In this document: positions 32,506 through 36,922 of the stretch, in pieces
How the letters are laid out: each line of letters begins with the position of its first letter
How positions within the stretch are numbered: the stretch's first letter is position 1
Assembly (NCBI GenBank): GCA_030591965.1
Contig: JAUVAA010000010.1
Coordinates: forward strand, 1-36,922
Source of the DNA: a bacterium
Lineage (GTDB): Bacteria; Pseudomonadota; Gammaproteobacteria; Methylococcales; Methylomonadaceae
Direction of reading: 5' to 3'
DNA length: 36,922 nt
Program-made: the position numbers and the translations under genes
The notes under the pieces: generated by a model
Databases searched by the model: none
What the model was told of the DNA's origin: nothing
Seen by the model: only the letters and a program-made list of their open reading frames with translations

Positions 32506-33606
32506 TTATGTTGGTAACGGTGGCGGCATTATTGAGAAAGAGTTCGCTAATTCAGCAATCTCTCCCGCTTTAGTCCATTCCACTAACGCTTGATTCCAAA
32601 TCAAAGTTTGCCGCGTTATAATGCCGGATTTAATCTGGTTTGTTAGATCGGACAAGCTAAACGGGCCAGACTGCTGACCATTGAGTGCGACAAAATATTG
32701 TGTTTGTTGTGGAATAGGAGGTGGCGTAGATTGTATTGTATTATTAGGTGAAGGCGCAAAACTTTGGCCCATTTTATTAGCTAACGCAAAGCCCATGCCC
32801 ATTCCGATACCTTCAGAAGCACCACCGGATGGATTTTCTGCTGCGGCTTTCATAGATTCAGCAGCCTGAAATTCAGTGTAATTTTTTAAATTACCAATCA
32901 CACCCATACTGGTACGTTTATCTAATGCTTCTTCAACAGATGCAGGCAAAGAGATATTTTCCACTAACAATTTGGTGATTTCTAATCCATAGGCCATAAA
33001 TTCAGGGGCAATTTTGGCAGTGATATATTCACTTAAATCATCATAGTTACCCGCTAGATCGAGTACCGGAATTTTGGATTCTCCTAAAATACTAGCAAAG
33101 CGCGATAGAATCAGATTGCGTAATTGGTCGCTAATATCATCAGTGGAAAAATGTCCGTGTGTGCCAACAATTTCTTTGATAAAAGTGAGCGGGTCATTAA
33201 TTCTGACGCAATAACTACCAAAGGCGCGTAACCTGACCGCGCCAAATTCAGCGTCGCGCAACATAATCGGATTTTTTGTGCCCCATTTTAAATCAACGAA
33301 GCGGCGCATATTAAAGAAGTAAACTTCGGCTTTAAACGGGCTTTGAAAGCCGTGCGGCCAGTTTTCTAGCGTGGTCATAATCGGCATGTTATTGGTTTGC
33401 AACTCATACATGCCCGGCTCAAAAAAGTCCGCTGCTTTGCCTTCGTTTACTAAAATGGCAACTTGTGATTCGCGTACTGTTAATTTTGCACCGTACTTGA
33501 TTTCATTGTCGTAGCGTTCAAAACGATACACCATGGTGTCGCTAGACTGGTCTAACCATTCAATAACATCAACAAATTCACCAAATAGCTTGTCGAATAA
33601 CCCCAT
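32506..33606 (-). CDS. SPFH-domain protein with C-terminal GYF_2 domain (YdjI-like)
   Basis: A 366-residue protein. The first 240 residues form the SPFH/virion-core-type domain (IEWLDQSSDTMVYRFERYDNEI, FVDLKWGTKNPIMLRDAEFG, LENISLPASVEEALDKR). A Gly/Met-rich linker (GIGMGMGFALANKMGQ) and a Pro/Gln-rich spacer lead to a GYF_2 domain (about 305-356: YFVALNGQQSGPFSLSDL, LIWNQALVEWTKAGE), a module that binds peptides. The family is membrane-associated through partners and forms oligomers. The ATG has a GGAGAG ribosome-binding site. It lies downstream of telA in the same direction. Confidence 0.82.
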   Translation of the reverse strand: MGLFDKLFGEFVDVIEWLDQSSDTMVYRFERYDNEIKYGAKLTVRESQVAILVNEGKAADFFEPGMYELQTNNMPIMTTLENWPHGFQSPFKAEVYFFNMRRFVDLKWGTKNPIMLRDAEFGAVRLRAFGSYCVRINDPLTFIKEIVGTHGHFSTDDISDQLRNLILSRFASILGESKIPVLDLAGNYDDLSEYITAKIAPEFMAYGLEITKLLVENISLPASVEEALDKRTSMGVIGNLKNYTEFQAAESMKAAAENPSGGASEGIGMGMGFALANKMGQSFAPSPNNTIQSTPPPIPQQTQYFVALNGQQSGPFSLSDLTNQIKSGIITRQTLIWNQALVEWTKAGEIAELANSFSIMPPPLPT

Positions 33607-33685
33607 CTATCTCTCCGGTCATGTTTTTAATTAACGTAAACAACACACTTCGATATATTCACGCCCTACTAGATGCCCAAATAAA

Positions 33686-34842
33686 TTAACTTGCTTCATT
33701 AATAGTTGTACGATTGACTGCAGAGCTAAGTGTTTTACGTAGTTCTGTTTCACATTCTTGTAATTGCACAACAGCATCGGCACGCATTTTTTTACCTTGA
33801 TCAGCGATTTGTAAACTCTCATTAATGGTATCAATTAATAAAGTGTTCGCTTTTTTTACTGACTCCAAATCAAATACGCCGCGCTCTAATTGTTTGCGCG
33901 TTAGTGAGTTGGCCTGTTTAAGATTTTCCGCATTGGCTTCTAATAAATCATTAGTTAAATCAGTAGCCGACTGTAGGGTGCTAGCTGCATCTGATGAACG
34001 GTATATAGCGACAGCTGTTGCTAATTGTTGACGCCATAGTGGAATAGTATTAACAACTGTTGAATTGATTTTATTAACCAAGCCTTTGTCATTATCCTGA
34101 ATCAAACGAATACTAGGCAAGCTTTGCATAGCGACTTGGCGTGTTAAACGTAAATCATGTACGCGCCGCTCTAAGTCATCTCTTGCAGCACGTAAATCTC
34201 TTAACTCCTGTGCTTCAATAATCGCTTCTGAAGCGGCTGCACTAGATGCTTTTTCGGGGATAACTTGCTCATCCAATTGTTTTAATTTTTCATCGCCAGC
34301 AGAAATATAATGATCTAGGTTGTGAAAATACTCTAAGTTAGCTTCGTAGAGTCTATCCAGCATGGTAATGTCGGTTAATAGCGTGGTTTTATGTCCATCT
34401 AGTTTGTCGGTAATGGTGTCGATTTGTTTGCGCACTTCTTCATATTTTTGTAAGAATTGCGCAACAGGTTTAGCTCTGCCTAATAGTTTGGCAAAAAACC
34501 GGGCTTTTTATTAGGGTCTAAGGCATTGACATCAAAGCCTCGTAAAGCAGCCACCATATTATTTAAATCGCCCCCCGCAGAACCTAAATCCTTGTTTTTG
34601 ACGCCGTCGAGCATTTTGTCGGAAATACTGGTGAGCTGTTCTTGCGCTTTGCTGCCGAAGTAAATAATAGACTTGCTATCATTGATATCTATTTCAGCTA
34701 TTTTTGTAGTGATATGCGCTTGGTTTTCTGCATCTGATTGTTCGAAAGCTAAAATCTCTTTGCTAACACCCGGTACGATTTCTTCAAATACTGAACTTCC
34801 GGGGATTGTAAGGTTTTCAGTAGTCGTATTTTGTTCGCTCAT
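33686..34842 (-). pseudogene. TelA-like toxic anion resistance protein, split by a frameshift at a T run
   Basis: The N-terminal part (34842 to about 34492) reads MSEQNTTTENLTIPG and on to SIIYFGSKAQEQLTSISDKML, then ends prematurely as KKPGFLPNY. The -1 frame continues without a gap as AKLLGRAKPVAQFLQKYEEV and on through ITDKLDGHKTTLLTDITMLDRLYEANLEYF to the normal TelA end at 33686. The joined product would be about 385 residues, the usual length. The break lies at six T (34493-34498), where seven would restore the frame. It may be a sequencing error, a true mutation, or -1 frameshifting on T_TTT_TTG. TelA proteins are linked to tellurite and cell-envelope stress. Confidence 0.82.
34492..34498 (-). 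other. Slippery heptamer T_TTT_TTG at the telA break
   Basis: In the zero frame the codons are GGT TTT TTG, so the heptamer is in correct X_XXY_YYZ register. A -1 slip leads straight into the conserved continuation. Only a 4-bp stem (TGCC/GGCA) is visible just downstream, and no internal Shine-Dalgarno is obvious. Confidence 0.5.
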
Positions 34843-34878
34843 TTTAAGTTCCTTTAGTGATCGCTTAATCGGTAGGTT

Positions 34879-35742
34879 TTAAATCACGCCTTCATGCTTT
34901 AACTGGGCTGCCAAAACTTCAATTTGTACATCAAGATCAAGTACATCATCTTCGAGTAATTTCTGTTTTTGCTCAATAAAAACGGATTCTATGGTTTGTA
35001 ATACATGATCAAAATTCTCCGTCAATTGTTCTGATTGATGTTTTCTCTGCATATCGGCATAACCTTCAGTCACTTTGAATGCGCCATCCAGATAGATATT
35101 CAAGAATTTTCTTGCGCGCCGGATATCGCCGGGGTCTTCTTCTAGTAGCCCGACAATTTCTCTGGCATGGGTGCAAATAGTTTGAATACGTTGATTAAAC
35201 TGTCTATTATTAATTTGCTTATTGGCTCGTTCAATACCGGAAATTTTCAGTTCAGCTTCAGCTATGGTTTGAGATATTTCTTCTGCACTATAGCCATGCG
35301 AGCCAGTGATCATTTTTTCCTGACGGGGATCAAAGCCGTAGAGTAAAAACATTCCCGCTAAGGCTCCTAAGCCAAACACTATAGAGACTAATAAGGCATG
35401 TCCCGCGCCGAGTAATGCGATGCCTGTTGTAGTAAGCGCAACCAGTAATGCCGCTAGAGTTTTTAATGGCCACCTTGGCGCTTGAGTGATTTTTTTATCT
35501 TGATAGTCGGCTTCAGCAGCGAGTCCTTTGCGTAATAGATTGGCGGCAAATAGAAAAGTAGCACAGCCGCTGATATTGATAATAATGCGTAAAAAATCGG
35601 CATAAATAAAGGATAATATAGCTGCAGGAATCAATGCCAAAGGTAAGATATAAAGAAGCAGTCCGCGGCTGCCGTATATTAAGCCACTGGCCGTTTTTTT
35701 CTGGTAGGGTTTAGGCTTTCTTAATTGCTCGGAGTTATTCAT
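34879..35742 (-). CDS. XpaC-like membrane protein (5-bromo-4-chloroindolyl phosphate hydrolysis family)
   Basis: A 287-residue protein with four hydrophobic segments in the first half (LLLYILPLALIPAAILSFIY, an adjacent helix, then two between 90 and 136) and a cytoplasmic helical second half. The end (FDHVLQTIESVFIEQKQKLLEDDVLDLDVQIEVLAAQLK) is the conserved XpaC-family signature. The biochemical name comes from a colour test; the real role is unknown, but genes of this family commonly sit next to telA, as here. The start is ATG without a clear ribosome-binding site. Confidence 0.78.
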   Translation of the reverse strand: MNNSEQLRKPKPYQKKTASGLIYGSRGLLLYILPLALIPAAILSFIYADFLRIIINISGCATFLFAANLLRKGLAAEADYQDKKITQAPRWPLKTLAALLVALTTTGIALLGAGHALLVSIVFGLGALAGMFLLYGFDPRQEKMITGSHGYSAEEISQTIAEAELKISGIERANKQINNRQFNQRIQTICTHAREIVGLLEEDPGDIRRARKFLNIYLDGAFKVTEGYADMQRKHQSEQLTENFDHVLQTIESVFIEQKQKLLEDDVLDLDVQIEVLAAQLKHEGVI

Positions 35743-35760
35743 AGCGGACTTGTGTAAGGG

Positions 35761-35886
35761 TTATTTAATTTCTGCTACTGGGTTTGTACGAAATGGCGAG
35801 ACTTCGATTAGCGATTGACAGGTGACTAAGCTAACCGTGGTTAATAATAGTATAAGGCCAATAGCTGACTTTAAAAATTTAGGCAT
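35761..35886 (-). CDS. Mini-lipoprotein (41 aa), predicted
   Basis: A short ORF with a TAGGAAA ribosome-binding site 7 nt before the ATG. It encodes MPKFLKSAIG, a Leu/Thr-rich hydrophobic stretch, a lipobox-like LVTC and a 19-residue mature tail ending NPVAEIK. It lies 18 bp before the xpaC-like gene and in the same direction, so it probably opens that operon. I do not recognise a family; its size resembles other very short bacterial lipoproteins. Confidence 0.5.
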   Translation of the reverse strand: MPKFLKSAIGLILLLTTVSLVTCQSLIEVSPFRTNPVAEIK

Positions 35887-35963
35887 GGATTATTTCCTAG
35901 TAAGGCATAAACGCTAAGATATTGCATGGCGTGAGTTAGAAAATTGCTTTAGGCGGTTACGCT

Positions 35964-35969
35964 ATTATA
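35964..35969 (-). promoter_or_regulatory. Candidate -10 box upstream of the XpaC/TelA operon
   Basis: A perfect TATAAT on the minus strand, 78 bp before the mini-lipoprotein ATG. No good -35 is seen at 16-18 bp. It is the best promoter candidate in the 202-bp gap 35887-36088. Confidence 0.35.
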
Positions 35970-36020
35970 TAGTGACTTATATTTTTGGCTACGCACTTAA
36001 CACGAAACATTAATAATATA

Positions 36021-36045
36021 GTAGGGCGGACTTTTAGCTGTTCTA
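36021..36045. repeat. Single, partly decayed GTAGGGCGGAC arm
   Basis: GTAGGGCGGACTTTTAGC followed by a decayed partner (GTTCTACC). It is the same family as 13942, 31579 and 32473. Confidence 0.45.
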
Positions 36046-36088
36046 CCTTAAATTCGTAGCCACATTGTTTGAAAAAAATATAAGTTTA

Positions 36089-36809
36089 TCAAGGTTCATC
36101 GCGCACTCTTAAAAATACCGCAAACCTTGGAATACCTCTATCAGTAAAGCCTTGGTAACGAAAGCTGATGGTGCTGCCTATCGGTGGTGGGTTATCTCGT
36201 TCTTGATGACTAAAGCCACTACCAATAAAAAAGCTTTTGCCACCTGTGGATTTAACTTGAATCGAGCCCATTTTTCCCGTGAATTGTCCTTTGCCGAGAC
36301 GATAGCCCGTAACTATTGCCTCAGCATCCGCAAAGGGTTTTAATTTCAAAATATTGTGACTGCGCCCGCTGTTATACAAGCCCTGTTTACGATGTAGCAT
36401 CAAGCCTTCACCGTCTTGATCAGTCACTAATTGCAAACGTTGCATAAGCTGTTCGTGGGAAGCTATTTGAACTTGTTCAATAAATTTCAGAAAGGGAGAC
36501 GGTAATTGTTTTGCCATAGACTGCATTAGGCTAACTCGGTCTGAGAAAGTTCCTGAGTGATTGGGTAAATCAAAAACCATAAATTTGATTTTCTGCCAAC
36601 CTAAATGCGGCTGTTGTTTTCGGGCGATAGAAACTGTTTGCTGATATTTTCCTCTGGCAATCCATAATTCGCCATCTAATACAGTGTCAGGAAAATCTTG
36701 GATAAACCATTTTGGCGCATTTAATAAATTGCCACCTCTGGAGATAAGTTGTTGACCATCCCAGCGCGCACGCACTCCATCCAGTTTTTCGCTAACCCAA
36801 TATTGGGTA
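36089..36809 (-). pseudogene. LigE-type ATP-dependent DNA ligase, 5' end lost to an IS
   Basis: A minimal ATP-dependent DNA ligase. Motif I is EKLDGVR with the nucleotidyl-lysine, then LDGELWIA (motif III), DGEGLMLH (motif IV) and LKLKPFADAEAIV (motif V), followed by an OB-fold with GTGKMGS-like residues (FTGKMGSIQV). LigE enzymes carry a periplasmic signal. Here conservation begins at TQYWVSEK; the sequence upstream is antisense to an IS end, so the signal peptide and the first residues are missing. A chimeric start (GTG at 36910) could still make a protein without a proper signal. The frame is open to the window edge. Confidence 0.78.
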
Positions 36810-36922
36810 TGTAGTGGTCTAATAAAGCAGGACACTTCTAGAGGCTGATTTATAATGTCATTAGAGGTGAATATGAGTAACGAAAACAAACAGACACAAC
36901 CTAAGTACACACTTGAATTTAA
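36810..36922 (+). mobile_element. Left end of an IS3-like insertion sequence (partial)
   Basis: TGTAGTGGTCTAATAAAGC at 36810-36828 has the look of an IS3-family left end (TG start, then GGTCTAATAAA...GGACAC). An OrfA-like reading frame follows at 36873. The left boundary falls exactly where homology to the ligase stops. The rest of the element is outside the window. Confidence 0.6.
36873..36922 (+). CDS. IS3-family transposase OrfA (partial, N-terminus only)
   Basis: An ATG with a GAGGTGA ribosome-binding site encodes MSNENKQTQPKYTLEF before the window ends. KYTLEF resembles the KYTxEFK start of IS3-type OrfA helix-turn-helix proteins. Only 16 residues are visible. Confidence 0.5.
   Translation, partial: MSNENKQTQPKYTLEF

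Noticed and set aside
33631-33834. A 67-residue minus-strand ORF
   Set aside because: It overlaps the conserved end of the TelA-like frame in another frame, and has no ribosome-binding site or family features.
1-36922. CRISPR array
   Set aside because: The repeats seen are few, scattered and palindromic; no regularly spaced direct repeats with unique spacers occur.

Overview
This is an AT-rich gammaproteobacterial chromosome segment. The pairing of serine-glyoxylate aminotransferase with a hydroxypyruvate/glyoxylate reductase, the membrane desaturase, and a cytochrome d1 locus fit a low-GC methylotroph or methanotroph of the Methylococcales type. That assignment is inferred: no methane or methanol oxidation gene lies in the window. 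Many short palindromic and MITE-like repeats are scattered through it, several inside operons and one forming the end of a coding sequence.

Layout. 1-3.4 kb: a truncated thioredoxin/DsbD-like membrane protein, then an outer-membrane protein and a beta-propeller protein. 3.9-8.2 kb: an RND efflux pair without an outer-membrane channel gene. 8.4-11.8 kb: a DUF4136 lipoprotein, an AI-2E/PerM-type permease and three small unknown proteins. 11.8-15.3 kb: fatty acid desaturase, hydroxypyruvate/glyoxylate reductase and serine-glyoxylate aminotransferase, the last with its own terminator. 15.5-16.2 kb: an EF-hand protein, tRNA-Val(TAC) and tRNA-Asp(GTC). 16.5-21.8 kb: two cyclic-di-GMP proteins, a tandem HD/HD-GYP protein and a large NIT-like/HAMP/PAS/GGDEF/EAL/CZB protein.

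22.1-30.3 kb, all on the minus strand, is the centrepiece: a heme d1 / cytochrome cd1 operon. In transcription order it holds a cytochrome cd1-family protein (NirS/NirN-like), a small cytochrome c, an alpha-carbonic-anhydrase-like lipoprotein, NirC, NirF, a toxin-antitoxin pair, the four siroheme decarboxylase subunits NirD, L, G and H, and the radical SAM enzyme NirJ. The carbonic-anhydrase-like protein keeps the family fold signatures but has two of the three zinc-binding histidines replaced by glutamine. The operon carries three repeat insertions, and one of them encodes the end of the NirL-like protein.

30.4-35.9 kb, minus strand: a membrane-stress-like module with a mini-lipoprotein, XpaC-like protein, TelA-like protein (broken or frameshifted at a T run), SPFH-GYF protein, small lipoprotein and double zinc-ribbon membrane protein. 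A DUF4357 gene remnant abuts a 116-bp MITE inside it. At the right edge a LigE-type ATP-dependent DNA ligase has lost its 5' end to an IS3-like insertion whose first gene starts at 36873.
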